The notes under the pieces were generated by a model. It was not told where the DNA came from. It saw only the letters and a program-made list of their open reading frames with translations, and searched no databases. 64,000 nucleotides of DNA from Algoriphagus sp. TR-M9. GTDB lineage: Bacteria > Bacteroidota > Bacteroidia > Cytophagales > Cyclobacteriaceae. The stretch is from the NCBI RefSeq assembly GCF_027594545.1, contig NZ_CP115160.1, forward strand, positions 2,923,001-2,987,000, written 5' to 3'. Below are positions 18,578-26,629 of this stretch, piece by piece (position 1 is the stretch's first letter; every line of letters starts with the position of its first letter). The position numbers and the translations under genes were made by a program.

Positions 18578-19333
18578 AAATATAAAACAGTACTTATTAC
18601 AGGAGGGGCATCCGGAATAGGACTCGCTATGGTTCAGCTTTTTGCTGCCAAAGAAACCAAAGTTTACTTCATCGATATCAATCCCGAAATCGGAGAAAAA
18701 GTAGCTCAGGAAGAGCGGGACAAAGGTTTCGATGTGACCTTTCTTTGCGGAAGCGTGGCTGACCCTGCCGAAACCGAAAAGTTAATTAACTCCATTCCCG
18801 GAAAAATAGACATTCTGATCAATAATGCCGGTGTTTCCCATATCGGAAAGGTGGAAAACACCAGCCCGGAAGATTTTGACCGGGTATTCCAAGTGAATGT
18901 GAAAGGCATGTTCAACTGCACCAAGTCGGCACTTCCCAAACTGAAAGAAAATGGAGGCGGATCCATTTTGAACATGGCTTCTGTCGCGGCTACTATCGGC
19001 ATTCCTGACCGTTTTGCATACAGCATGACCAAGGGAGCGACCCTTTCCATGACTCTGAGCATTGCGCGGGATTACGTGGCTTATGGCATTCGCTGCAATT
19101 GTCTTTCCCCAGGGAGGGTGCATACCCCGTTTGTGGATGGCTTTTTGGCAAAAAACTATCCGGGACAGGAGAAGGAGATGTTTGAAAAACTTGCCGCTAC
19201 TCAGCCGATTGGAAGAATGGCTACCCCAGCAGAAATCGCAGAACTTGCCTATTTTGTGAGTTCGGACGCAGGTAGCTTTATCACAGGAACGAATATTCCG
19301 ATCGACGGAGGTTTCTTGGGACTGAAAATGTGA
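18575..19333 (+). CDS. SDR-family dehydrogenase, probable 2-keto-3-deoxy-L-fuconate dehydrogenase
   Basis: The start is set at the ATG at 18575, where the Rossmann motif TGGASGIG begins 8 residues in; a longer frame from 18521 would run through the repeat. The 252-residue classical SDR has NNAG, a Ser-Tyr-xxx-Lys active site (catalytic Tyr and Lys in YSMTKGA) and a C-terminal DGGFLG. In the non-phosphorylating L-fucose pathway an SDR oxidises 2-keto-3-deoxy-L-fuconate to the 2,4-diketo acid, the substrate of the hydrolase encoded next. Function is inferred from operon context; SDR family is certain. Confidence 0.85.
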   Translation: MKYKTVLITGGASGIGLAMVQLFAAKETKVYFIDINPEIGEKVAQEERDKGFDVTFLCGSVADPAETEKLINSIPGKIDILINNAGVSHIGKVENTSPEDFDRVFQVNVKGMFNCTKSALPKLKENGGGSILNMASVAATIGIPDRFAYSMTKGATLSMTLSIARDYVAYGIRCNCLSPGRVHTPFVDGFLAKNYPGQEKEMFEKLAATQPIGRMATPAEIAELAYFVSSDAGSFITGTNIPIDGGFLGLKM

Positions 19334-19483
19334 GTGGATTTACGAATTAAGAAATACGATTTACGAGTTCAATGCATTGATTGAGCTTAATTATAAATTT
19401 TGACTTCTAACATCTTGACTCTTATATCTTTTGTCTTGAATCTAAAATCTTAATACTCGATACTAACTACTTAATACTTAAAA

Positions 19484-20344
19484 ATGAAACTTATACGATT
19501 CGGCGAAGCCGGAAAAGAAAAACCAGGAATTCAAAGCGCAACGGGCAAATACTTGGATTGCTCAGGCTTCAAGGAAGACTGGAATGAAGAATTTTTCACC
19601 AATAACGGACTAGCCAGACTTCAGGAATGGTTGCATGCCAACGAGGAGAACCTACACGAAATCCCTGCAGATTCTAGAATCGGATCTCCTATCGCCAGAC
19701 CTTCCAAAATCATCTGCATCGGACTGAACTACCGCAAGCATGCCATAGAATCCGGAATGCCGGTGCCTGAGGTACCTATCATTTTCATGAAAGCAACTTC
19801 TTCGCTATGCGGGCCATTTGACAATATTTTGATTCCAAAGAACTCAGTAAAAACGGACTGGGAAGTAGAACTGGCAGTAGTAATCGGCAAGCGCGCGAAA
19901 TATGTAAGCAAAGAAAATGCGATGGAATATGTTGCTGGATATTGCGTCCACAATGATGTATCCGAGCGTGATTTTCAGTTGCACCATGGTGGCCAGTGGG
20001 TGAAGGGCAAAAGTGCCGACAACTTCGCTCCTCTTGGGCCAGTATTGGTTACCAAGACAGAAATCCAGGATCCGCACAACTTAAGACTTTGGCTGAAACT
20101 GAATGGTAAAATGCTTCAGGACAGCAATACTTCTGATCTGGTTTTTGACATCCCAGAATTGATCGAGCACCTGAGCCAATACATGACTTTGCTGCCAGGT
20201 GATGTGATTTCTACGGGTACTCCAGCGGGAGTTGGGCTGGGACTCACTCCTCCTACTTACCTCAAAGAAGGCGATGTGATCGAGCTTGGCATCGAAGGAT
20301 TAGGCGAAGCAAAGCAAACAGCAATCAACGATCCTGAAGCATGA
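19484..20344 (+). CDS. FAH-family hydrolase, probable 2,4-diketo-3-deoxy-L-fuconate hydrolase
   Basis: The 286-residue protein belongs to the fumarylacetoacetate hydrolase family: KIICIGLNYRKHA, the metal-site region KTDWEVELAVVIGK, HNDVSERDFQ, GDVISTGTPAGVG. In fucose catabolism this enzyme splits 2,4-diketo-3-deoxy-L-fuconate into pyruvate and L-lactate. Annotation pipelines often label such proteins ureidoglycolate lyase; the flanking lactonase, dehydrogenases and FucP favour the fucose role. It overlaps the next gene by 4 bases (ATGA), showing translational coupling. Confidence 0.85.
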   Translation: MKLIRFGEAGKEKPGIQSATGKYLDCSGFKEDWNEEFFTNNGLARLQEWLHANEENLHEIPADSRIGSPIARPSKIICIGLNYRKHAIESGMPVPEVPIIFMKATSSLCGPFDNILIPKNSVKTDWEVELAVVIGKRAKYVSKENAMEYVAGYCVHNDVSERDFQLHHGGQWVKGKSADNFAPLGPVLVTKTEIQDPHNLRLWLKLNGKMLQDSNTSDLVFDIPELIEHLSQYMTLLPGDVISTGTPAGVGLGLTPPTYLKEGDVIELGIEGLGEAKQTAINDPEA

Positions 20345-21165
20345 GACTGGATTCCCACCAGCACTTTTGGAAATACAATCCTGAAAAGCACTCCTGGATC
20401 ACCGATGACATGAAGGTGATCCAGCGTGATTTTCTTCCTGATGATCTTTTGCCAATTTTGAAAGAGCATCAGATTGACGGTTGCGTGGCTGTGCAGGCTG
20501 ATGAGAGCATTCGGGAAACCGCTTTCCTGTGTGATCTGGCGCAAGAACACGAGCAGATCAAAGCCGTAGTAGGCTGGGCAGACCTTGGCTCTGATGAGTT
20601 AGACAAGGATTTGGATCAATTTGCTTCGCAAAAAAAACTCAAAGGTTACCGCGAGATTTTGCAGGCAAAGCCTGTGGATTATATGCTGCGCAAGGAATTT
20701 ATCCGAGGCATTGAGAAACTTGGGAAGCGTGGTTATACCTACGATATTCTGATTTTCCACAATCAGTTGGAAGCTGCTTTACAATTTGTGAAAAAAGCTC
20801 CTGAACAACCATTCGTTATCGACCACATTGCCAAGCCAAATATCAAACTGGGCATTTGGCGAGAGTGGAAAAAGGAAATGGCTTTGCTGGCAGAGCGGGA
20901 CTATATTTTCTGCAAAGTATCCGGCATGATCACCGAGGCTGATTGGAAAAACTGGACTCCAAGCGATTTGGAAGTGTATCTGGAGGTTGCCCTAGAGCTT
21001 TTTGGCCCTAAGCGCCTAATGTTTGGAAGCGACTGGCCTGTTTGTAAAGTTGCTGGAGAATACGAACAAGTATTGGAAATCATCGAGCGATTTACAGATA
21101 GACTTTCCAAAACAGAGAAAGAAGCAATGATGGGAAATACTGCGGCAGAGTTTTATGGGATTTGA
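20341..21165 (+). CDS. amidohydrolase-family L-fuconolactonase
   Basis: A 274-residue COG3618-type amidohydrolase. The N-terminal metal motif is RLDSHQHFWKYNPEKHSWI, and DGCVAVQADES follows. FVIDHIAKPNI carries a conserved His, and the late FGSDWPVCK supplies the metal Asp. L-fuconolactonase hydrolyses L-fucono-lactone to L-fuconate, the second step after L-fucose dehydrogenase. L-rhamnonolactonase is a close alternative, but FucP downstream argues for fucose. It is translationally coupled to the hydrolase gene upstream. Confidence 0.85.
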   Translation: MRLDSHQHFWKYNPEKHSWITDDMKVIQRDFLPDDLLPILKEHQIDGCVAVQADESIRETAFLCDLAQEHEQIKAVVGWADLGSDELDKDLDQFASQKKLKGYREILQAKPVDYMLRKEFIRGIEKLGKRGYTYDILIFHNQLEAALQFVKKAPEQPFVIDHIAKPNIKLGIWREWKKEMALLAERDYIFCKVSGMITEADWKNWTPSDLEVYLEVALELFGPKRLMFGSDWPVCKVAGEYEQVLEIIERFTDRLSKTEKEAMMGNTAAEFYGI

Positions 21166-21274
21166 AAAGTCGACAGACAACAGTCAACCGACCACAGCAA
21201 TCGAAGAATAAATATAAATTTTAAATCACCCACTGTGGACAGTTGTCAGTGGACCGTGGACAATAAAAACAACA

Positions 21275-22039
21275 ATGAACCTAAACCTAACCAATAAAGT
21301 CATTCTGATTTCCGGAGGAGCCAAAGGCATCGGCGGGGCAATTTCCAGAGGATTGATAGCCGAGGGAGGCATTCCCGTGATGATTGATCCTTCGGAAAAA
21401 GAAGGAGCCGAAATCCTCGCTTTGGGCGAAGCCTATCAGATCCCTATCCGACTTTTCGAAGCTATTGATTCTGAAAAAGTAGTCCAACTCACCCTGGAGA
21501 AATACGGGAGAATTGATGGGTTAGTGAATAACGCAGGAGCAAATGACAGCGTAGGGTTGGAAAAAGGTAGCCCGGATGCTTTTGAAAAATCGGTAGCCAA
21601 AAACCTGAATCACTACTACCATTTGGCACATTTTGCCCTGCCTCATTTGAAAAAAGCCAAAGGAAGCATAGTGAATATCAGCAGCAAAACTGCCGTTACC
21701 GGACAGGGAGGAACTTCAGGCTACACCGCAGCCAAAGGCGCTCAGCTCTCACTCACCAGAGAATGGGCTGTAGAGTTGCTCCCTTACGAAATCACCGTGA
21801 ATGCAGTCATTCCAGCGGAAGTATATACCCCACTCTACGAAAACTGGATCAATACTTTTGATGATCCAAAAGCCAAACTAGAATCCATTACCGCAAAAAT
21901 CCCCCTGGGAAAACGGATGACTACCCCGGAAGAAATCGCTTCGATGACCATTTTCCTACTTTCAGCCCAAGCCAGACATATCACCGGACAGCACCTGTTC
22001 GTGGATGGCGGATATACCCATCTTGACCGATCTTTATAA
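21275..22039 (+). CDS. SDR-family dehydrogenase, probable L-fucose dehydrogenase
   Basis: A 254-residue classical SDR with cofactor motif SGGAKGIGGAI, NNAG (VNNAGANDSVG), catalytic Ser in VNISSKTAV and Tyr-xxx-Lys in YTAAKGAQ, and a C-terminal FVDGGYTHLD. It is one of two SDRs in the operon. Bacterial L-fucose dehydrogenases of this family open the pathway by oxidising L-fucose to the lactone, so this or the SDR at 18575 must fill that step. The assignment between the two is by similarity impression and position and could be swapped. Confidence 0.8.
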   Translation: MNLNLTNKVILISGGAKGIGGAISRGLIAEGGIPVMIDPSEKEGAEILALGEAYQIPIRLFEAIDSEKVVQLTLEKYGRIDGLVNNAGANDSVGLEKGSPDAFEKSVAKNLNHYYHLAHFALPHLKKAKGSIVNISSKTAVTGQGGTSGYTAAKGAQLSLTREWAVELLPYEITVNAVIPAEVYTPLYENWINTFDDPKAKLESITAKIPLGKRMTTPEEIASMTIFLLSAQARHITGQHLFVDGGYTHLDRSL

Positions 22040-22047
22040 AAACAACC

Positions 22048-23373
22048 ATGACCCAAAAACCTGCATTAGTCCCAAAAAACCTCCTACTCCCATTTATTCT
22101 CATCACCTCGCTTTTTGCGCTGTGGGGTTTCGCAAATGACATCACCAATCCCATGGTGGCGGCGTTCAAGAGAGTGCTCGAACTCAATAACACGCAGGCT
22201 TCCTGGGTACAAATGGCTTTTTACGGAGGCTATTTTACCATGGCTTTGCCAGCAGCCTTTTTTATCAAAAAGTATTCTTACAAAACTGGAATTCTACTTG
22301 GTTTGGGACTTTATGGTTTCGGAGCTTTGCTGTTTTATCCAGCTGCAGCTTGGGAGAGTTACGGCTTTTTCCTGGCTTCATTGTACATCCTGACCTTTGG
22401 TTTGGCGTTCTTAGAAACCACCGCCAATCCCTACATTCTATCTATGGGACCTGAAGCTACAGCTACACAGCGATTAAACTTGGCGCAAGCATTTAACCCC
22501 ATGGGAGCCTTGGCTGGTTTGTTCGTTGCCAAGCAATTTATATTGAATGCACTTCAATCGAATGCAACCGATTCGGATGGGAATATTATCTTCTCCTCAC
22601 TGGATGAATCTGCAAAAGCTGTGATCCGTACCGCAGATCTGATGGTGATTAGAAATCCATACGTGATGCTAGGCTTAGTGGTCATTGCGATCCTGGTAAT
22701 CATCGCACTGGTGAAAATGCCGGAAAACAAGGAAACCGGGAAGGTGGAGTTTAAGGCCACGATGAGCCGGCTGTTGAAAAACAGAAATTTCGTAGAAGGT
22801 ACGCTAGCGCAAATGTTCTATGTGGGCGCTCAAATCATGGTTTGGACCTACATCTACCAGTATGCGGAAGTGCTGGGCATCTCCAACGCTGACGCTGTGA
22901 ATTATGGGTACGCTGCATTGGTGATATTCTTAATCGGACGCTGGGTTTGTACCTTTTTGCTTCGCTACATTTCACCGACTAAGTTGCTGAGTATTTTCTC
23001 TGGATTGGCTATTTTGTTCACTGCTGGAGCTATTTTCCTTCCGGGAATGGCTGGTTTGTATTCCCTGGTGGCGATCTCCTTTGCTATGTCCCTGATGTTC
23101 CCAACCATTTACGGGATAGCTTTGGATGGATTGGGCGAGGACTCCAAGTTTGCAGCTGCATATCTTGTGATGGCGATTGTAGGCGGGGCCATTATGCCAA
23201 CGCTGCAAGGAATGATCATGGATATCGGTGGGGCTGCCTATGACGACACCTTGATTTTGGGAGTTCCTGAGGTAAACTTCTCCTTTATACTTCCGCTTGC
23301 ATGTTTTGTGATGGTGTTGTTGTTTAGTTTGAGAGTTAAGAAAGTGGCAAAGTTGGAAGGTTTTAGTAATTGA
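22048..23373 (+). CDS. fucP: L-fucose:H+ symporter
   Basis: A 441-residue MFS permease with 12 predicted helices and FucP-type motifs: FALWGFANDITNPMVAAFKR near the N-terminus, FYGGYFTMALPAAFFIKK, LETTANPYILSMGP and LNLAQAFNPMGA. The length equals E. coli FucP (438). It imports L-fucose across the inner membrane with a proton. It starts 8 bp after the L-fucose dehydrogenase gene, clearly within the operon. Related GluP/NagP permeases share these motifs, but the context makes L-fucose the best substrate. Confidence 0.9.
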   Translation: MTQKPALVPKNLLLPFILITSLFALWGFANDITNPMVAAFKRVLELNNTQASWVQMAFYGGYFTMALPAAFFIKKYSYKTGILLGLGLYGFGALLFYPAAAWESYGFFLASLYILTFGLAFLETTANPYILSMGPEATATQRLNLAQAFNPMGALAGLFVAKQFILNALQSNATDSDGNIIFSSLDESAKAVIRTADLMVIRNPYVMLGLVVIAILVIIALVKMPENKETGKVEFKATMSRLLKNRNFVEGTLAQMFYVGAQIMVWTYIYQYAEVLGISNADAVNYGYAALVIFLIGRWVCTFLLRYISPTKLLSIFSGLAILFTAGAIFLPGMAGLYSLVAISFAMSLMFPTIYGIALDGLGEDSKFAAAYLVMAIVGGAIMPTLQGMIMDIGGAAYDDTLILGVPEVNFSFILPLACFVMVLLFSLRVKKVAKLEGFSN

Positions 23374-23437
23374 AAAATTGGAAGATTGTAAGATTATTCA
23401 ATCGGTAAACAAGGCATTTGTTGCGCAAGTCTTCAAA

Positions 23438-23519
23438 CCTGTCTGCAGTCAGGCAGGCTTGTGCAAACTTAATTGCAGTCTATAGACTGCATTATCATAA
23501 GTCCAAGTCATGAGACTTG
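23438..23519. repeat. three consecutive palindromic hairpins
   Basis: CCTGTCTGCAGTCAGGCAGG (23438-23457), TGCAGTCTATAGACTGCA, an 18-base perfect palindrome (23474-23491), and CAAGTCATGAGACTTG (23504-23519) follow one another between fucP and the mutarotase gene. None is followed by a T run, so they are not simple terminators; they could modulate message stability between the two genes or be inserted palindromic repeats. Confidence 0.6.
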
Positions 23520-23559
23520 AACTAGTAAAGATTTTGAACTAATTGACAGAAATAGAAAC

Positions 23560-23901
23560 ATGAAAACCCAAACCTTTGTATTGATTTGCGACCTGAAAGA
23601 CAGCGAGGAAGCTAAGATAGGCTATGATGCCTGTCACAAAGCCGTGGCGCCTGAGATCATTGAAAGCATTCGTGATGCAGGTGTTCTGCAAATGACTATT
23701 TATCGCTGGGAAAACAGGCTAACCATGCTGATGGTGACAGATGAAGAATTCACTTTCGAGAAAAAGGCTAAAATGGACCTCGCCAATCCAGCTGTGCAGA
23801 AGTGGGAGAAATTTCTGTCCAACTATCAAACCAATTTACCCGGAACACCAGAAAACTGGAGGTGGGCTCCTATGACCAAAGTTTTTGATTTTCACGCCTA
23901 A
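23560..23901 (+). CDS. RhaM-like sugar mutarotase (probable L-fucose mutarotase)
   Basis: A 113-residue ferredoxin-like-fold protein of the L-rhamnose mutarotase family (PF05336): DACHKAVAPEIIESIRDAG, then MTIYRWENRLTMLMV and a C-terminal WRWAPMTKVFDF. Mutarotases interconvert alpha and beta anomers so that the dehydrogenase receives its preferred form. Since the operon carries FucP and fucose-route enzymes, L-fucose is the likely substrate. It lies 186 bp after fucP, behind three hairpins, so it may be expressed at a different level. Confidence 0.85.
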   Translation: MKTQTFVLICDLKDSEEAKIGYDACHKAVAPEIIESIRDAGVLQMTIYRWENRLTMLMVTDEEFTFEKKAKMDLANPAVQKWEKFLSNYQTNLPGTPENWRWAPMTKVFDFHA

Positions 23902-23911
23902 AACATAACCT

Positions 23912-24826
23912 ATGAAAAAGCCACTTTTAATTCTTAGCCTCCTCATGTGCAGCATATTTGCCAATGCTCAAGAACTCATTCTCCCCCTGTGGGAAGGAAC
24001 GCCTCCCCTTCAGAATGACCTAGGGTTGCAGGAGAAAGCTGTAGAAGAGGGAATTATCCGGATAGAAAATGTACAGATTCCGCAGATCGAAGTTTTTCTA
24101 CCCAGCAAACAAATGCGTACGGGTCAGGCTGTGGTGATTTTCCCTGGAGGTGGATATCATATTTTGGCTTATGACTGGGAAGGTCGGGACTTCGCCAAGT
24201 GGCTGAATACACAAGGAATCGTTGGGATAGTTGTAAAATATAGGCTGCCGGATTCTAAATCTCTCACTGATGCCAAGGAAGTTCCTTTGCTGGATGCTCA
24301 GCGCGCAGTTCGACTTGCTAGGCATCATGCCGAGGACTGGCTTATCGATCCTGCGAAGATCGGGGTAATGGGGTTTTCTGCGGGGGGGCATCTGGCCTCT
24401 ACCGTCAGTACCCAGTATGACCATGAAGTGGACAGAGCAGAAGATGCTATAGATGCACTTTCAGCTAGACCTGATTTTTCTATTTTAGTTTATCCGGTGA
24501 TTTCGTTCAGGGATGCAAGCGCGCATTCAGGTTCCAGAAAAAACTTGATCGGGGAAAATGCGAGCCAAGAACTAATCGATCGCTTCTCAGGTGAACTGAA
24601 CGTAACCGCTGAAACACCTCCCACATTCTTGGTTCATGCGCAGGACGACGGTGGAGTTCCTATAGAAAACAGTTTCCTTTATTACGATGCTTTGAACGCG
24701 CACAAAGTCCCTGCATCTCTACACATCTATCCCAAAGGTGGCCATGGCTTTGGTTTTGGGCTGGGAAAAGGCCCAGTCGCAGGTTGGAGAGATGTGTTGT
24801 TGGACTGGATGGAGGATTTGGAATAG
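23912..24826 (+). CDS. secreted alpha/beta hydrolase, carbohydrate acetylesterase-like
   Basis: A 304-residue protein with a signal peptide (MKKPLLILSLLMCSIFANAQ) and an esterase core: FPGGGYHILAYDWEG (oxyanion hole), nucleophile elbow GFSAGGHLA, Asp in HAQDDGGVP and His in PKGGHGFGFG. It is a paralogue of the esterase at 4678-5526. Placed 10 bp after the mutarotase gene at the end of the fucose operon, it may remove acetyl groups from fucose-rich polysaccharides or oligosaccharides (such as fucoidan) in the periplasm; that substrate is inferred. Confidence 0.85.
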   Translation: MKKPLLILSLLMCSIFANAQELILPLWEGTPPLQNDLGLQEKAVEEGIIRIENVQIPQIEVFLPSKQMRTGQAVVIFPGGGYHILAYDWEGRDFAKWLNTQGIVGIVVKYRLPDSKSLTDAKEVPLLDAQRAVRLARHHAEDWLIDPAKIGVMGFSAGGHLASTVSTQYDHEVDRAEDAIDALSARPDFSILVYPVISFRDASAHSGSRKNLIGENASQELIDRFSGELNVTAETPPTFLVHAQDDGGVPIENSFLYYDALNAHKVPASLHIYPKGGHGFGFGLGKGPVAGWRDVLLDWMEDLE

Positions 24827-24829
24827 TTC

Positions 24830-25055
24830 CGTCATTGCGAGGGAGGCACGACCGAAGCAATCTCGATATTTTATGACGGGATTGCTTCCCCGACTCATCG
24901 GGGCAGGCTGTGCCTCGCAATGAACGAAATGTGCACCACGTCATGGCGAGGGAGGCACGACCGAAGCAATCTCTTGCTATTCGTCATTGCGAGGGAGGCA
25001 CGACCGAAGCAATCTCGACATTTTATAATGGGATTGCTTCGTGCCTCGCAATGAC
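24830..25055. repeat. large palindromic repeats, left cluster (three units)
   Basis: Units start with CGTCATTGCGAGG-GAGGCACGACCGAAGCAATCTC (left arm) and end with GGGATTGCTTC-GTGCCTCGCAATGAC (right arm), near-complementary. A full unit lies at 24830-24923 (carrying a 21-bp insertion at 24889-24909), a lone left arm at 24939-24974, and a full uninterrupted unit at 24982-25055. They fill the gap between the esterase gene and the GIY-YIG gene, all in the same orientation. Apparent open frames across them are not genes. Confidence 0.88.
24889..24909 (+). repeat. 21-bp palindromic mini-insertion (CCCGACTCATCGGGG-CAGGCT type)
   Basis: This 21-bp segment interrupts the right arm of the large repeat between GCTTC and GTGCCTCGC. 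The uninterrupted sequence is present at 25036-25048. Identical or near-identical insertions occur at the same position at 25555-25575, 25624-25644 and 25693-25713. Confidence 0.8.
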
Positions 25056-25127
25056 GGTAAATACGAGCTTAAACCACACCCATAGAAGTGACTTTAAAAA
25101 CAGTAGATCTCCTAGAAAAAGTCTTAA

Positions 25128-25427
25128 TCACCATTCCTTAATCTCATCCCATAAATCTTCCCATTCAGGATTCAAGGAATTGATTAAACCCTCTTTGGCT
25201 TTCCTACTACCACCTTTAATCTGCTTTTCTCTCAAAATTGCCTCTTCAATCGAATGAAAAGATTCAAAAAAAACTAATTTGGTCAAGTTATATTTAGCTG
25301 TAAAGGTATTGGGATTGAGTTTATTTCTATGTTCATACACTCTTCTAAGAAGATCATTTGTCACACCAGTGTAAAGTACTGTATGTCGTAGGTTGGTCAT
25401 AATGTAAACAGCTCCTCCTTTTTGCAT
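25128..25427 (-). CDS. GIY-YIG nuclease-family protein
   Basis: A 99-residue single-domain GIY-YIG protein of the UPF0213/YhbQ-like group. The motif pair appears as VYIMTN and YTGVT at about residues 7-22, with Arg (LLRRVYEHR) and the metal-binding Glu (EEAILREKQIKG) further on. The fold cleaves DNA in homing endonucleases and repair enzymes; small stand-alone members are of unknown role. The gene is bracketed on both sides, within about 75 and 26 bp, by large palindromic repeats and is on the opposite strand to its neighbours. The ATG at 25427 places the VYI motif directly after a short lead. Confidence 0.88.
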   Translation of the reverse strand: MQKGGAVYIMTNLRHTVLYTGVTNDLLRRVYEHRNKLNPNTFTAKYNLTKLVFFESFHSIEEAILREKQIKGGSRKAKEGLINSLNPEWEDLWDEIKEW

Positions 25428-25452
25428 GTATTAAATTAATCAATTTTCTTAA

Positions 25453-25730
25453 CGTCATTGCGATGGAGGCACGACCGAAGCAATCTCTTGCTATTCGTCA
25501 TTGCGAGGGAGGCACGACCGAAGCAATCTCGATATTTTATGACGGGATTGCTTCCCCGACTCATCGGGGCGGGCTGTGCCTCGCAATGACGGTAAATACG
25601 AGCTATATTGTCGGGATTGCTTCCCCGACTCATCGGGGCAGGCTGTGCCTCGCAATGACGGTAAATACGAGCTATATTGTCGGGATTGCTTCCCCGACTC
25701 ATCGGGGCGGGCTGGGCCTCGCAATGACGA
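25453..25730. repeat. large palindromic repeats, right cluster
   Basis: A lone left arm at 25453-25488, a full unit at 25496-25591, then two further right-arm copies in tandem with a 69-bp period (about 25591-25730), each preceded by the spacer GGTAAATACGAGCTATATTG. Three 21-bp mini-insertions sit at identical positions in the right arms. Apparent open frames here (for example across 25436-25789) are repeat translations, not genes. Confidence 0.88.
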
Positions 25731-25760
25731 AAACTATTATCAATCTTTCAATTAACATAA

Positions 25761-26450
25761 ATGATCAAAGTAATAGCATTCGACGCTGACGATACCCTTT
25801 GGGTGAATGAACCCTTTTTTCGGGAAGCTGAGGAAGAATTTGCCAGCTTGATGGAGGCATTTATGCCCAGGCATAGCAGCATCAAAGAACTCTACCGAAC
25901 CGAAATTGAGAACCTAAACCTTTACGGGTATGGCATCAAAGGCTTTATGCTTTCCATGATTCAGACGGCTATGAGGATTTCTGACCATAAAATCCCGGTA
26001 AAACTGATTGAACGGATCTTGGAAATCGGTAATGAGATGCTGTTAAAACCAGTAGAGATTCTACTGGGAGTAGAAGAAGTTCTTGCTGATCTAAATCAAG
26101 ATTTCCGCCTGGTAATGGCTACCAAGGGGGATTTAGTAGATCAAGAACGAAAACTGAAGAAGTCGGGACTGGATCATTATTTCCACCATATTGAGATTAT
26201 GAGCGAGAAGAAAGAAGCAGATTTCGCGAAACTGATCCGTCACCTCGATGTAGCTCCAAATGAATTTCTGATGATGGGAAACAGCCTGAAATCAGACGTA
26301 TTGCCAGTATTAGCACTTGGCGGGCATGCTATTCATATTCCTTTTCACATCACCTGGGAGCACGAAAGAAGCGAACACGAAGTAAAACATGAGAACTTCT
26401 ACCAAGCAGAGCACATTGCTCAGGTGGTGGATATGATAAAGGGGATGTAA
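25761..26450 (+). CDS. HAD-superfamily hydrolase
   Basis: A 229-residue haloacid dehalogenase-like phosphatase. Motif I is AFDADDTLW at the N-terminus (nucleophile Asp at 7), motif II is the Thr in MATKGD, the conserved Lys is in EKKEADFAKL, and the late acidic motif is in MMGNSLKSDVLPVLALGG. It is cytoplasmic, with a cap domain between residues 15 and 95. It resembles the YjjG/phosphoglycolate-phosphatase-like subgroup; the substrate is unknown. It is monocistronic, immediately after the repeat cluster. Confidence 0.85.
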   Translation: MIKVIAFDADDTLWVNEPFFREAEEEFASLMEAFMPRHSSIKELYRTEIENLNLYGYGIKGFMLSMIQTAMRISDHKIPVKLIERILEIGNEMLLKPVEILLGVEEVLADLNQDFRLVMATKGDLVDQERKLKKSGLDHYFHHIEIMSEKKEADFAKLIRHLDVAPNEFLMMGNSLKSDVLPVLALGGHAIHIPFHITWEHERSEHEVKHENFYQAEHIAQVVDMIKGM

Positions 26451-26629
26451 GAAGTTTGATGTCCGATGCTTGATGTATCTTTTGTTCTTCAACTGCAATT
26501 GTAAGAAAAACTTTATGAACCCAAGCTTCAATTTGTATGCATTTTGTAAAGAGGCAAACTGCAAGTGCATAATATACTACGAGTAGTGATCACTGCTCTT
26601 TTCAGCTTTCTCCTTTAAGACTTCAGCCT

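Noticed and set aside
24660..25257. Open frames over the left repeat cluster
   Set aside because: They run through the palindromes into the antisense of the GIY-YIG gene; no start signal or family similarity.
24830..25730. CRISPR array
   Set aside because: The repeats are palindromic, about 90 bp long, irregularly spaced and partly truncated, with no unique spacers and no cas genes in the window.
25436..25789. Open frames on both strands across the right repeat cluster
   Set aside because: They translate the palindromic units, repeat the same peptide, and overlap each other in several frames; there is no family signal.
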